Origin: Cordilura impudica
Taxonomy: Eukaryota; Arthropoda; Insecta; Diptera; Scathophagidae
Length of the DNA: 64,000 nucleotides
Reading direction: 5' to 3'
Assembly (NCBI GenBank): GCA_963682025.1
Contig: OY821517.1
Location: forward strand, 19,167,548 to 19,231,547
The position numbers and the translations under genes are program-made. The number at the start of each line of letters is the position of its first letter. Position 1 is the first letter of the stretch. Positions 45,763-57,921 of the stretch are shown piece by piece. Under the pieces are notes generated by a model. That model saw nothing but the letters and a program-made list of their open reading frames with translations. It did no database searches and was not told the origin of the DNA.

Positions 45763-47105
45763 TATTGGTAAATCCATCGATAACGACCTAACTTCTTACC
45801 CTGATCACTGGGATAAGGATATTTTTTTACTGCTTTCGATGCTTATTGAAAAAAATTGTTTAGTAAATTTTCAAATATGTACAGACGTAACCGGAATTTA
45901 TAATTGAAGTCTTTCTATGGAAAAACAGTCCCATTTTCATTCTTTTTTTTTTTTTTTTGCAAAAAATATTACTTTCGCTATTATTACAAAACACTTTTAC
46001 TAAATAGGAAACAATCATTAAATTTTCCATAAAGAAAAAAAAAAAAAACAAACACAATAAAGGCTAACAAAGTTGCTCTAGAGCTGCAAAAAAAACTAAA
46101 GTAAGAAAGTGAACTTTAAACCAAAGTTATTTCCTTATTCAATTAAGAAATATAACACTTAAAGCCAACGACAACAACAATAGCAAAAAAAAAAAAAAAT
46201 ACAAAAAAATATGAACTAAATAAATTTGAAAAAAGTTCAAACACAACTGAAAGACTTGCAAGATACTTTAGAGGCAAGCCAAGTACTCGGGTAGCAAACA
46301 AAAACTAATCATCAGCTGAAATCATGACATTTCGAAAAAAAAAAAAAATAAAATAAACGCAGTACTTGAAAAATAGTGTTTACTCATTTTCATTCATTCA
46401 CTCACTCCCTAAATCAAGCCGGCATATGAAGGCATATATGCACTTGTTGCAAAAAAAAAAAAAAAAATTGTTTTAAGAAAAAAGGCTTGCAGGTGCACCA
46501 CAAAACAATCAGCCAACCAACCATTAGACTCTGTGTTAGAAAAAAGGCGTTCACTTTTCCACATAAACGAATAACTACGGTAATAACACTTTCTATGTAA
46601 CTGAAACAGAATTTAATAAAATTGTTATTGTTCGTTATAGTTTTTCATTTAAGGCTAAAGGAAATCACCTGAAACAATACCACCAAATTGTTGGTCAAAT
46701 AACTTTAATTTTAATGGCAAATTGTTTTTCAAAAAATTGTGAAAAGAAAATTTCATTAAGGAAAAAAAGAATAATATAAACTACATACACTTGGGAAAAT
46801 ATGATGTTTGTGAAAAAGATATTACTTTGTTAACTAAACAAGGCAGAAATGATACGTAAAGTTTTGCTCAACTAAGAAAAGGAATAACTAGATTTGATTT
46901 GATTTAAAAACACATAATTTTATTATTGCAGTTTTTTATTATCAATTTTTTTAACGAGAGGAAGAAAGTATATTTATCTTAAATTCTTTAATTTCCTTTC
47001 TCAAATATTGCAATTTAAGTTTTAATTCACCCACACATTCTCACAGTACATTTAGACAGCTTCAGCTCCGTGACTTTCTAAACTTTTATCGTAGCTAATT
47101 AAAAA
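45763..47105. other. A-rich stretch, no supported gene
   Basis: Numerous A runs (46025, 46185, 46340, 46451) and CA-rich segments. Could be intron or UTR-like host DNA; no ORF or repeat supported. Confidence 0.35.
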
Positions 47106-47458
47106 CAAGTAAAAGTGTTAAATTCGGCTGTGCCGAATCTTTGATACCCTCCACTTCGGTTTGAGTATTGATAATAAATGTAAACAAAATATTGAATAAA
47201 TATGCATGCGTTTCCGGTTATATGACATAACTTCTCGTTTAATTTAGTTTTTGCTAATTAAATAGCTCGCCCTAACCTCCATTACAAAGGTAATGGTTGT
47301 GTAGCTATACGCATAAAGTCGTGCTAATTGGAGATGGCTGTATATAGGTCGGATGGAGTAAAAAAATAATAACCAAACAAAAAGCTCTCTCAACTTTTTT
47401 TATTAAAATATTGCCATATTTGGAAAACATAGAGAATAAATTTATAATAATAATAAAT
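47106..47458. repeat. Type 2 GTCY-family palindrome end
   Basis: CAAGTAAAAGTGTTAAATTC, then the palindrome ATTCGGCTGTGCCGAAT, then GATACCCTCCAC. Same layout as the main family (CAAGTAA, palindrome, ATACCC) with different sequence. Its GTCY end may be the piece at 52925-53718. Confidence 0.5.
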
Positions 47459-47943
47459 GGGTAATTCCATGTCAAATCAACCAATGGGTGTACACTACCT
47501 TCTCCAAATTGTATGATTTTTCGTAGGAAGACAGATTATTACAGAACTAAAATAAGTGCAAAGATTGAGGGCACTGGCACTTCTGTATCCGGAAATATGT
47601 GGTCTTGAAAATCGTAAAAAAGGTCAAAATTTACAAAGTTGTACTTACTTAATTACAATTTTCTTGAAAAGTATTATAGTTACGCAACTCATCAAGGTTG
47701 CATTTGAAAGGTTAGTTAATTACCTTTAATTTGATATACAACATGATTTTTTTTTTGGAAAGGTCCAAGGTCACATCTCTTGACCTATAATTCGGGAGGC
47801 TATAGCTGTAAAAACGACAATTTTAAAAATCCGAAAAAAATATATGTTTAAGATTGGTTCCTTCCCTAAAGTTCCAAAAAATTTCAGACTGGGGGTATGC
47901 TTGGATCCAGAAGTATTTATCATAGAGTAAAGGTAGATATTTA
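47459..47943. repeat. Left long TIR arm
   Basis: GGGTAATTCCAT to AGGTAGATATTTAA; counterpart is 50533-51032. The outer 120 bp match less well than the inner 370 bp. Confidence 0.8.
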
Positions 47944-48327
47944 AAAAGTCGGTGCTGTTACTGTTACTGTTTATGAATGTGGTTGGTTGTGCTCGTGAGC
48001 GTCGGCGGGCTATGCACGCACGCCGCTATATGTTTCTGGTTCTTTAGCTCTGTACTGTACTCAGTACAGACCTGTGTTAGGGTTGGTTTGACAGGTAATT
48101 ATGTTAGAGCGAGACAACAGTATAAATGTTGTCGGGTGTGGTTCGTAGTGTCAAATAACTTGGATATAGAGAAATTATTGAAAAACTAGAAGTCAAAGGA
48201 AGCATCACGAAAAAAAAACCATTCTAAGCACGTTGCTTTAAAAAACCACATGTGTTGCTATAAAATCAATATTTTTAAATAAAACCAAAAGTGTTCAAAG
48301 TGATTGTTTTTTGCCTCTGTAAACAAT

Positions 48328-50359
48328 ATGTCATTTAATACAATATATTGTTGTAATCCATTTAAAAAAGTTGCTCATGTCCGGAATGCAAGAGGACTTC
48401 GAAAAGTTCAGCAATGGATGACTGGAATTAGTAATAACATTTCAATATCAAATAAAATATGTGATATATGCAGAAGAGAACTTTATAAATTAAAAGGAAG
48501 TGTAAACAATAATATTCAATCTATGAACGAGCCAGAAAACGAGACTTCAGACTCGGAAAGTGAAGCATCAGTTTCGGGGGTGTTCGAATTTCTAAGTTAA
48601 ACGAAAGTTTAACATATTTACAAGAATCTCCAATATGTTCGAGAAAAATTCCGTTAAAAGGGTATACAACTAGAAAGTTAGAAAAAATAACAACATCAAT
48701 TAAAACCAACATTTTCCCAAATTCAACACCTTCAACCTCTCACGTATGCCCAGAATCGGAAATAATCGAACAACTAAAAGAAAAGTTTAAATCAATAACT
48801 AAAAACAGTGATAAAATTCAACTTTTAACTATTTTACCTAAAAGCTGGACATTGAAAAGAATGGAGGAGGAATTTCAAATAACAAATTTCATGGCACGAA
48901 AGGTAGAAGGCGTATTGAGTACACCGAATCCAAAACTTGGAAAACGATTGCCATTAGAAATTGTTGATGTGGTGAAAATCTTTTATGAAACTGATGATGT
49001 CAGCAGATGTCTACCAGGATGTAAAGACTACGTGTCAATAACAGAAAATGGTGTAAAAGAAAAAAAAAAAATAAAAGACTTTTACTCGGAAATCTTCGAG
49101 AAGTTTATGCTTTATTTAAAGAAAAACAAGAAGGGATAACTATTGGAATTTCTAAATTTTGTGAACTTCGGCCAAAAAATGTGGTTCTAGCAGATGCGTC
49201 AGGAAGCCATAATGTATGTGTTTGTAAAATACATCAAAATACAAAACTAATGCTCCACGCAATAAACCTGAAAAAATTGACAGAAAATGTGCAGGATTTT
49301 GTGCTGGAAACTTATAAAGATTGTTTAAAAAGACTTATATGCAATCCCCCATCACCAAATTGCTACCTTGGCAGATGTAGCATGTAGCATATACAAAATT
49401 TTAAAGAGAAACTTGGTGAATTATTATTAGAAAATGAAATAGATGAAATCATATATAAACAGTGGATAAGTGTAGATAGAGACTCTTTGGAAACTATTAT
49501 TAGAGAAAGTGATTCTTTTCTGGATTCTTTATGCGAAAAACTGCAAACTCTTCTACCACATTCATTCGTATCTAAAGAGCAGGGGGCATTTATGGCTCAC
49601 AAAAAGTCTGCGTTGGAAGAAAATGAGTATTTAGTAATTTGCGACTTCTCCGAAAATGCAACTTTTGTGGTTCAGGATTCTGTGCAAGGCTTTTTATGGA
49701 ATAATAGCCAGGCCACACTATACCCAATAGCAATTTATTACAAATCAAATGGAAAATTAGAAACTACAAATTTTATAATAATATCAGACTGTCTAATACA
49801 TAATACCATAGCAGTTCATTTATTTCATCGCCACCTAAATGAGTTTTTAAAAAACAAGTTTTTGAAAATACCAAAGAAAATTTTTTATTTTTCGGACGGT
49901 TCTTCCGCTCAATTTAAAAATAAAAAAAACTTTGCCAATTTATGCCATCTTAGCGAAGATTTTAATTGTTCCGCTGAGTGGTATTTCTTTGCTACCAGTC
50001 ACGGCAAAGGACCTAGTGATGGTCTTGGGGGAACGGTAAAGCGTGAAGCACGAAGAGCCAGCTTGCAACGTCCATTCGAAGATCAGATAACTACTCCTCT
50101 CCACTTGTATAATTGGTGTCAGCAAACTCTTCAGAACTGCAACTTTGCATATTTAACGGAAAAAGATTATGAAGAAGAAGAGAAATTGCTAACTGATAGA
50201 TTTATAGGATTACGTACAATTCCGGGAACTCAAAAGCAGCACAGCTTCATACCAATTTCAAAAACACAATTACAAGCTAAAATTTATTCCGCTGATAGCA
50301 AATTTGTAATTGAAAACATTTATAATAAAACTAAACAACAACAACAGCATTCATCATAA
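48328..50359 (+). pseudogene. Unassigned transposase-like gene of the long-TIR element
   Basis: The likely start is ATG at 48328 (MSFNTIYCCNPFKK). N-terminal zinc-type cysteines: YCCNPF, then NKICDICRRELYKLK; then an acidic, serine-rich linker. A frameshift at the G run near 48578 leads to LQESPICSRK and LPKSWTLKRMEEEF. A second frameshift at an A run (about 49062) leads to VVLADASGSH, CVCKIHQNTKLMLHAI and CNPPSPNCYLGRC. A TAG at 49385 follows. Then the rest is open: VICDFSENATF, FIIISDCLIHNT, YFSDGSSAQFKNKKNFANL, WYFFATSHGKGPSDGLGG, TVKREARRASL. The DCL, SDGS.QFKN and HGKG..DG.GG..KR blocks recur in many predicted invertebrate proteins and may hold DDE/D-type acidic residues; that is inference. 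The C-terminus ends in a glutamine run. About 675 codons in total, only three lesions. Confidence 0.6.
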
Positions 50360-50366
50360 TAATGTC

Positions 50367-50409
<43 letters not shown>

Positions 50410-50520
50410 GCATTCATCATAATAATGTCAACAACGCCAACAACAACAACAACAACAGCATTCATCATAATAATGTCAACAACGCCAACAACGCCAACAA
50501 CAACAGCATTCATAATAATA
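50336..50520. repeat. Compound AAC / AGCATTCATCATAATAATGTC repeat
   Basis: (AAC)n tracts alternate with AGCATTCATCATAATAATG, four times, the last one degenerate. It overlaps the end of the transposase reading and extends its glutamine tail. Confidence 0.85.
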
Positions 50521-50532
50521 ATAATTCACTTG

Positions 50533-51032
50533 TTAAATATCTACCTTTACTCTATGATAAATATTTCTGGATCCAAGCATACCCCCAGTCTGAAATTTTT
50601 TGGAACTTTAGGGAAGGAACCAATCTTAAACATATATTTTTTTCAGATTTTTAAAATTGTCGTTTTTACAGCTATAGCCTCCCGAATTATAGGTCAAGAG
50701 ATGTGACCTTTGACCTTTCCAAAAAAAAAAGAATCATATTGTATATCAAATCAAAGGTAATTAATTAACCTTTCAAATGCGACCTTGATAAGTTGCGTCA
50801 CTATAATATTAATCAAGAAAATGATAATTAAGTAAGTACAACTTTGTACATTTTTATAGTTTTTCCCGATATTCAAGACCTCATATTTCCGGATCCAGAT
50901 GCGTCAGTGAACTTAAATTTAGGATTTTTCTTATTTCTCGGATACACTTTAATCCTGCCAAAATTCAGCCAATTTGGAAACAGTGATGTAAAAAACAGCC
51001 ATATTTTAAGTTGAGTTCAGATGGTTTAACCC
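50533..51032. repeat. Right long TIR arm
   Basis: TTAAATATCTACCTTTACTC to ATGGTTTAACCC; counterpart of 47459-47943. Confidence 0.8.
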
Positions 51033-51638
51033 AAATAATCAAATTAGGGATGTCAAGCGCAAAAAACCAAATGTCCCAAACATTTTAAATAAAATAATTT
51101 GTTATCTTTATTTTCTGAAAAACTTCAAATATTTATGTAACAATTTTTATGTTCGCAATTCTTAAATATCATTTGAGGTTTTATAAAATTTATTGAATTT
51201 AAATTAATGTTTTGTGTAGTCCGATTCTGTAAATTTCAACGATCCGACAATCGCAAAATGTATCGACAACTATTGTTGTTTGCACTAAGGATTAAGTGAT
51301 TCACTAAGTACATATATCTCAACGACAGTCGACAAATCTTTTTTTCTATTTATTTAAATTGTAAACGAGTGGCATCTCTGTCAAAATAAGCGAAAAACAC
51401 AAAGAAGAATATAAAAAACAAATTACTTCGTGTTTGCCAAGATGATTTTATGTTTATGTTCAATATCTTTATTTTTTACTAATATTTCTGTTTATTTATT
51501 TGAAAATGAAATAATGAATTGAATATGCTATTTAATTTTTTTTATTTATATAAAAAAGTTTTTTTAATTAAAGCGATATATTTTCACTATTTTATGATTT
51601 TTATTTATGTATGAAGATATTTCAACCTAAAAATTTAA

Positions 51639-51753
51639 CGCCCGAATTCATAACCAAATTCTAGCAGTTGGCTAACTTTTTTTCATAAGAAAATTTCAAA
51701 ATTTGTATAAAAAAAGTTAGCCAACTGCTAGAATTTGATTACGAATACGGGCG
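51639..51753. repeat. 115-bp near-perfect palindromic MITE
   Basis: CGCCCGAATTCATAACCAAA and TTTGATTACGAATACGGGCG are the ends. Inner arms CTAGCAGTTGGCTAACTTTT and AAAAGTTAGCCAACTGCTAG are identical in complement. The loop is about 25 bp. Stem of about 45 bp. Non-coding. Confidence 0.8.
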
Positions 51754-51754
51754 T

Positions 51755-52924
51755 AAGTTTTTATCGATTGAATAAACGACACAAAAATGGTTGTCGTTTA
51801 GATAACAACAACAGCTGACTTTAACAATAGCGAATAATATCGTTTAAAAATTTTACTGATAATTTTGCTTTTCTTTTTTTTAACGATTCTTCTATCGTTA
51901 AAGGAAGTAACTGAAAAGCTATTAATTTTTCCTGAATGCCAATATTTTTTTTCTAATGTAAACATTTTTTAAAAGTAAACATATTTGGTGTTTTTATTTG
52001 AAATTTGATGCAATTGATATCTTCTAAATTTAAAATTTTTATTTCCGACGTTTTGATATGATTTTCTGAAATTCAATTAATATTTTATAATTTATAATTG
52101 GAAATTTTAATTCCAGTTTTTGGAATTGATATTTTCTAAAATTTGAATGGAAAATTTAAAAAGTGCAATTTGGTATTTATGTGAATAACAATGCTTTACT
52201 AATTATAAACAATTTTTAAAAATTAGATGTAATCGCAATCAGATATTTTGTAGGTAAAGCAGAATAATAATTCTATATAACTATGTAGAACTGTTTGGAG
52301 AGCAAAAAACTCATTGATGAACTCGGTAACTCTATTTTGTAAAGCCACCTAAAAGTTAATATGCAAAACTTATGCTCATATTTGTAAAAGAATAATGAAG
52401 AAACGTATGAAATAAAAGACCAGCCCGTGTATACTCTTAACATTGTTCTATATGATATCTAATTGAAAATGTTGACATTCATGTTAAAATAGAAATAACT
52501 ATTGCAAAGCTAATTACAACAAAAATTTTGGCGCCATCTTCTGTGGCATAGTCACGCTGAGCAAAATGAAGTTACACTCTGTTAATGCAAAAGAAATGTA
52601 TTTTCCCCACAACAAAATATTGCAGAATTTTATGTAAATAAAATAATATAACGATTTATTTCTAACATGCAGTTGTTATGGATATACATATTTAGAATAT
52701 ATTTATATTATTAATATTATTTAATATGTATGTATATGTAAATATTACACACAAAAAATAGAACATCAAACGTTATTTTTGTGTTTTATCTTTAAATAAA
52801 TTAATACATAAAATTTTTTTTTGCTAAATTTACATTGTTTTTTTTTTTTTTATTAACAGCTAGGTGTTTTAGCATTATTTGCTTTAGGTGATGCTTAATT
52901 TTTACTCCCTTTATAGTTATTAAC
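51755..52924. other. No feature supported
   Basis: AT-rich; 51033-51637, before the palindromic MITE, is likewise empty. Confidence 0.4.
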
Positions 52925-53718
52925 TCGTAGTGTCCGCTTGTCGAAAAAATTTTGGATCGATTTTAATCCCTCTCCCGAGACCCAATCGATCTGAAACTTT
53001 GCAGGCGGGCTCGCGGCAATGACAGAAATGATCTTGTAAATCTTTTTTGTGATGCCAAAACAATGGAAACTTTTAAATTTTCTACCAGAGTTGATAAAAA
53101 AAAATGTACAAAGGGTTAGTTTTTATTATATTATTACCACAAAAACTACAAAAGCAACAAGTCCAGCTATGACAACAATACAACATTTAGAATAAAAACA
53201 AGAACAATATAGAAACATCATGTTTTTCATTTTTTTTTTTTTTACTTTTTCAGAGATTTCCCTGGACATGTTCCACCGATGTTACTGGTTTTTGAAATAT
53301 AAATCTTCCCATGAATTTGTTGAATCATTCTCATTAAAAATTATCACTGTAGCTGCACTATTGACGGCGTGATCGTGACAAGAACAACATAGAAAATTAT
53401 ATTTTTTCAAAACTTTTTTCAGTTCTTCATTCAAATCTCGGGCCCTAATCGACCGATATGGACGATTTTAAACAGCAAACTTCTCAGTATGTTTAGGAAT
53501 CATTTTTTATAACAACGAGCACCCTAGCTGCCCGATTGATGCCGTCATCGTGATTTCCACAGACGGACAGACGGACAGACGGACATCGCTATATCAACTC
53601 CGGTTGTTATAAGGATCACAAATATATATATTTTATGGGTCCAAAATTTTTTTTCTAATTATTACAAACGGAATGACAAACTTATATATACCCTCTGCAC
53701 ACTGGAGTGGAGGGTATA
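52925..53718. repeat. Type 2 GTCY-family copy, distal end
   Basis: CCCAATCGATCTGAAACTTTG, later the GACGGACAGACGGACAGACG tract at 53562-53583, TATCAACTCCGGTTG and GGAGTGGAGGGTATAAT at the end. Same ending logic (GGGTATAAT) as the main family. Internal duplications (ATAGAAA-ATCATGTTTTT and ACATAGAAAATTATATTTTT) suggest repeated sub-blocks. Confidence 0.55.
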
Positions 53719-53910
53719 ATTAACACTGCTCCTGTCAACCACCTACACTCAGTTTGTGTTTGACAGACATTGACAGCAGAATATATGAATATATTTCAAA
53801 AATAGAAAAAGTGAATTCCAAGCACTCATAAAACACTATTAAAAAAAAATCATAATCGGTATGAAAGGTATCCCTAGTATTTCATCTCGCTGTTCACCTT
53901 GAGAATGGTC
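53719..53910. repeat. Inverted repeat arm (partner 56620-56806)
   Basis: TAACACTGCTCCTGTCAACC and AGACATTGACAGCAGA through TATTTCATCTCGCTGTTCAC. The partner is in reverse complement 2.7 kb away, and both lie against a repeat ending GGGTATAA. Confidence 0.75.
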
Positions 53911-54060
53911 AACGTGTGTACTTTACACATGCCAACATAATCGAACAAATTACAAACTCGCGTACCACACTCCTAGCTTTTTTTGACCTTTGCCAAGTGA
54001 TGTTCCCTCTTACTATGTATGGAAAAATAATAAATTTGAAAGAAGAAAGCGAGGCAAAAG
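53860..54060 (+). pseudogene. Helitron helicase-like fragment
   Basis: Open plus-strand reading VFHLAVHLENGQRVYFTHAN, then IIEQITNSRTTLLAFFDLCQ, then a diverged tail. The order VHLEN.Q.V.F, a short spacer, then T.L.AFF.LC matches the stretch before or within the helicase region of Helitron Rep/helicase proteins. Only about 65 residues remain of a protein normally well over 1000. The same VHLKNGQSVYFT sequence occurs in the inverted arm at 56600-56650. Assigned by motif memory only. Confidence 0.45.
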
Positions 54061-54179
54061 CGTTGAAGGGTGGCAAAATAATAAGAGAGATAATGTGTTG
54101 GGAAGAGTGTATACTATACACCCAAACAATAGCGAATGTTTTTAAACTTTTTAATAAAAAAAAAACATTTTTTTAAGTG

Positions 54180-55285
54180 TAACATTTTTCCCTTTTTTTT
54201 AGTTTTCTTAGGAAAAATATTAAATCATAATAGCAATAACATTTTAATGCAACGAACTTTACTTTCTACAAAATAAAAACGTTTTAAAAATTTCATATTA
54301 AAATTGTGCCTTGTAATAGTTACAAATACTCGTAATACTTTGTTTTTACTACACTTAATTGCGTAGTTTATTTTTCATTTATTTAGGTTTTTTTTTTTGT
54401 TGTTTTTCTTTATAAATAAAATGTTGATTCTGAATGATTATTTTGGCATTACCTAAACTTTGTTATGTTATCAAACTCGTAAGCGAAGGCCTTTTTGTTT
54501 TTGCATTGTTATATTAGCATGGCTTGAACAGGGGCTACTCATTGTCTTCAATAATTTATGGCTCATGCTGCACTCATACGACTTTGAACTTCGCAGCTTC
54601 CAGTGGTTAACTAGTAACTACTCTTGTTGCACAGTTTACAGTTGCGCCTCATGCTCAAATAGCTACCAATTTGTATGTGGCTTATAGCATGGCCACTTTT
54701 ATATTTAACAAAACTCCAACTGGTTTTATGATTTCATGCAGTTAACGTTTTTTTTTTGTTGCTTTATTTGCAAACTGTTATTATGCAGGCCGATTATGAT
54801 TTAAAAGTGTTTTAGAGAATTATGGCATAATTTTTGTTTAGATTAAATAGTTTTTTGATGAATTTTTTATGGTTCAGGTGAAAGAAGGAAGGAACTAAAA
54901 GTTGTTGATTATAGTATAAAAACAAATACAAAGTATTGGGGAAATGTGTCATCTAAGATTTAGAAAGTAAACAACGGATAAGTATTTAATCATATCAAAA
55001 ATGGTACTTTTTTATCTCATCTATGTTTCCGTATGGTGTTTAACACATTGTTTGGTCAATGATTTTTAGTGAATGTTAGATAACAATTTTTCAAAGTAAA
55101 GTAATTTAAAGCATAAATTAATTTTAAACATACAATATAATTAAATATTGTAATTATCTTCAATTGGCATAACATAATTCTTGAGAGCTAGATTGGCAAT
55201 TAAAGTGAATTTAAAATTTATTCTTAAAGTCAGATAAAAATTTTATGTATTTTACTTGCTTTTTATAAATTTTTAATTATTATAA
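54180..55285. other. No supported gene
   Basis: 54460-54690 is less AT-rich with one 75-codon ORF of no recognisable family. Nothing else seen. Confidence 0.35.
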
Positions 55286-55847
55286 GGGCCATTATTACAA
55301 CTTGCCAATAGCTAAAGTTAGGATGTTATCGGCCAGATTATTAGTTTTACGTTATTACAACTATACTTTAAGCTAAAAGTGACCGATAAGCTAAAGGGAA
55401 GATATTGTTGCCTTTAACTTTTAACGTGAGGTTTATGTATTTAATGTTGCCACATTTTCTGATCTATGAAGAAGAAATTCACACCAATTTAGTTTTGGAA
55501 ATAAATTTATTTGCATATACTTAAATGTATGTTTGTATATTTTTTAAAAAGTTTTATTACACATTTACAACAATTATGTAACTTATAATAAAGGTTTTTA
55601 GTTTTAATTCTATTGTTTGCTTGCGAACAAATAAAGGAACGTTGCCACTACGTATTTTATAAAGCAATTCATTTGGTCAAAAGTAATCGGTGTTTCCTTT
55701 GGTGTTGCCACAATATCAAAAATATTAATTTTATTTTACTGGGAAGTTGTAATAATGAAAAGAATTTAAAGGTAACTTTATTGCTCACTTTAGCTAAAGT
55801 TACCTTTAACTAACATTAACTTTAAAGGGAAGTTGTAATAATGGCCC
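55286..55847. mobile_element. 562-bp MITE, PIF/Harbinger-like
   Basis: Ends GGGCCATTATTACAACTTGC and GGAAGTTGTAATAATGGCCC are inverted. TAA lies directly outside both ends, the TWA-type 3-bp duplication of PIF/Harbinger elements. Subterminal copies of AGCTAAAGTTA. Non-coding. A second region, 55849-56230, follows without feature. Confidence 0.75.
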
Positions 55848-56229
55848 TAAAAGATGAATATATTATATTTACTACATGAATATCACATTATAATTGATTT
55901 AGTTTGCGGAAACAGCAAAGCAAATTTATTTACAATAAATTTTCTTTATTTTAACCTTTATATATGGGGCGTTTCATTTCAAGTGCATCAACTTTTGAAA
56001 TCGATGTCTTCCGATCGGGCTGAAATTTGCACCAAGCTTAGTCGTATTGGATAGTAGTTTAGACAGAATTTTTCAACAATATCAGTCCAGAACTCTTTGA
56101 GTTAGAGGGTGTCAAAATTTGACATTTTGGCCAAGCAGGTGCTTTTTCTCATCCATGTAACTTTTTACCTATTGCTCTTAGCAAAATTTGTCCCAAATAG
56201 TTTAGATAGCTATTTCTTCAATCTTTCGG

Positions 56230-56610
56230 ATAAAAAATTAAAAAAAAAATGTTTTTTTGGTTTTTTTTCGCAAAATCGAAGTCGAACAAATTTTAATTTA
56301 ATTTGTGTTAGTTTTGATTCTATGAGTTTGTTCCAAATGAGGCGGCGATCAGGAGGAAGTCCCAAATATTTTACATCAGAATGTTGCGGTATTTGCTGAT
56401 TGTTTATTCGGATTTGAGGGCATGTTGCTCTTTTGAGCGTAAATGTAATGTGGATACATTTTTGTTCATTTATTCTTATTTACCACCTGTGTAACCAGTT
56501 CTTCAATTGTAAAAGACGTCGTTGTAAAAGTTAGATGCTGTTGAGGAGTCCTCATGAATACTCGAAATTGCCGTGTCATTTGCAAAGGCAGACACGGTAA
56601 AATAAACACT
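56230..56610 (-). pseudogene. Jockey-type RT fragment
   Basis: Minus-strand reading: SAFANDTAISSIHED (block C, FADD changed to FAND) at about 56600; after a frameshift RINEQKCIHITFTLKRATCP, then IRINNQQIPQHSDVKYLGL and PPDRRLIWNKLI. The INE.KC.HITFTL...CP and VKYLGL..DRRL.W motifs belong to Jockey-clade RT thumbs. Only about 110 residues remain. It joins a Helitron-like fragment directly at its upstream edge. Confidence 0.65.
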
Positions 56611-56619
56611 TTGACCATT

Positions 56620-56806
56620 CTTCAGGTGAACAGCGAGATGAAATACTGGGGATTCCTTTCATACCGATGATGATTTTTTTTAATAGTGTTTTATGAGTGC
56701 TTGAAATTCACTTTTTCTATTTTTTAAATATATTCACAAAGTTGTCTGCTGTCAATGTCTGTCAAACACAAACTGAGTGACGGTGGTTGACAGGAGCAGT
56801 GTTAAT
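56620..56806. repeat. Inverted repeat arm (partner 53719-53910)
   Basis: GTGAACAGCGAGATGAAATA to GGTTGACAGGAGCAGTGTTA. Confidence 0.75.
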
Positions 56807-57574
56807 TATACCCTATACCACTATGTGGTTTGGGTATAATGACTTTGTGCTGCTGTTTGTAACAACCAAAAATGTTTGACCTAGACCCATCTTTAATTAT
56901 ACCGATCGAATCAGAATCACTTTCTGAGTTGATTTAACAATGTCCGTCCGTCTGTTTGTCCATGTAAAGCTTGTAATCAAACTGCAGGTCGCAAATATGA
57001 ATATATTTTGATGAAATTTGGTATATAAGCTTTTATCGGCCATGGGATGAACACTATTGAAATTGGTGAGAATCGGTCCATGTTCAGACCTAGCCCCCAT
57101 ACAAATTACCCATAAGAAATCGACATAAATTGCCATAAGATCCAAATTGTCATATATATCTTATTCAAATTGGGTTTGTACGCGTTCATTACATCCACTA
57201 ATGAGTAGTCCAAAAATGATCCCTTTGACCCCATATAGAGCTGCTTCCCGATCTTCACTTAAATCTATTAAAAAACAAAAATATTGCACTGATTCTTCTC
57301 AAATTTTGTTTGTATATATTTTGCAAAATACAAGAGACTTTACCAAACATGATCAGGATCGGTCCATTTTTGGACCTAGTCCCCATATGGATATAGCATC
57401 AGATATTTACTTTTTCATATCTGCAGCCAAAAAAATTAATAAAAATCCCACTCAAATTTGGTTTCTTGCTTATTTTCAATGTCCAGTTAGTTGGGCCTAA
57501 GAGATAGGGTTTCTAATCGCATGGTATAGGGTATCGTATGGTCGGTCTAGACCGACTATAATTTTCTTACTTGT
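56807..57574. repeat. mini-me-like copy, full length (orientation B)
   Basis: TATACCCTATACCACTATG to CTTACTTGTT, short GTCC tract (56942-56954), intact palindrome at 57540-57560. Confidence 0.85.
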
Positions 57575-57756
57575 TTTTAATTAGCTACGATAGAAGTTTA
57601 GAAAATCACGGAGCAGAAGCTGCCTGTGAGAATGTGTGGGTCAATTAAAAGTTAAATTGCAATATTTGAAAAAAGAAATTAAAGAATTTAAGAAAAATAT
57701 TCTTTCTTCCTATCGTTAAAAAAATTGAAAATGATCTCAAAACTGCAATAATAAAA

Positions 57757-57921
57757 CAAGTAAGAAAATTATAGTCGGTCAAGACCTATAGTCGGTCAAG
57801 ACCCTATACCATGCGTTTAGAGACCCAATCTCTTAGGCCCAACTAATTGGATATAGAAAATAAGCATAAACCAATTTTGAGTGGGATTTTTATTAATTTA
57901 TTTGGCTGCAGATATGAAAAA
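57757..57921. repeat. mini-me-like copy, left part (orientation A)
   Basis: CAAGTAAGAAAATTATAG; the palindrome is replaced by a duplicated TATAGTCGGTCAAGACC. Breaks at GATATGAAAA where the transposon begins. Confidence 0.75.

Larger units (their letters stand above)
47459..51032 (+). mobile_element. DNA transposon with TIRs of about 490 bp
   Basis: The left arm (47459 to about 47943) and right arm (about 50533-51032) are long inverted repeats. Examples: CTGTATCCGGAAATATG / CATATTTCCGGATCCAG; GGCTATAGCTGT / ACAGCTATAGCC; GGGGGTATGCTTGGATCCAG / CTGGATCCAAGCATACCCCC. Ends are GGGTAATTCCAT and ATGGTTTAACCC, directly flanked by AAAT on both sides, a candidate 4-bp duplication. A transposase-like gene fills the interior. 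A 4-bp duplication with long TIRs would suit the Sola superfamily, but I cannot confirm this. Confidence 0.75.

Noticed and set aside
50331..50706. Poly-Val, poly-Thr and poly-Asn ORFs
   Set aside because: Alternative frames of the AAC compound repeat.
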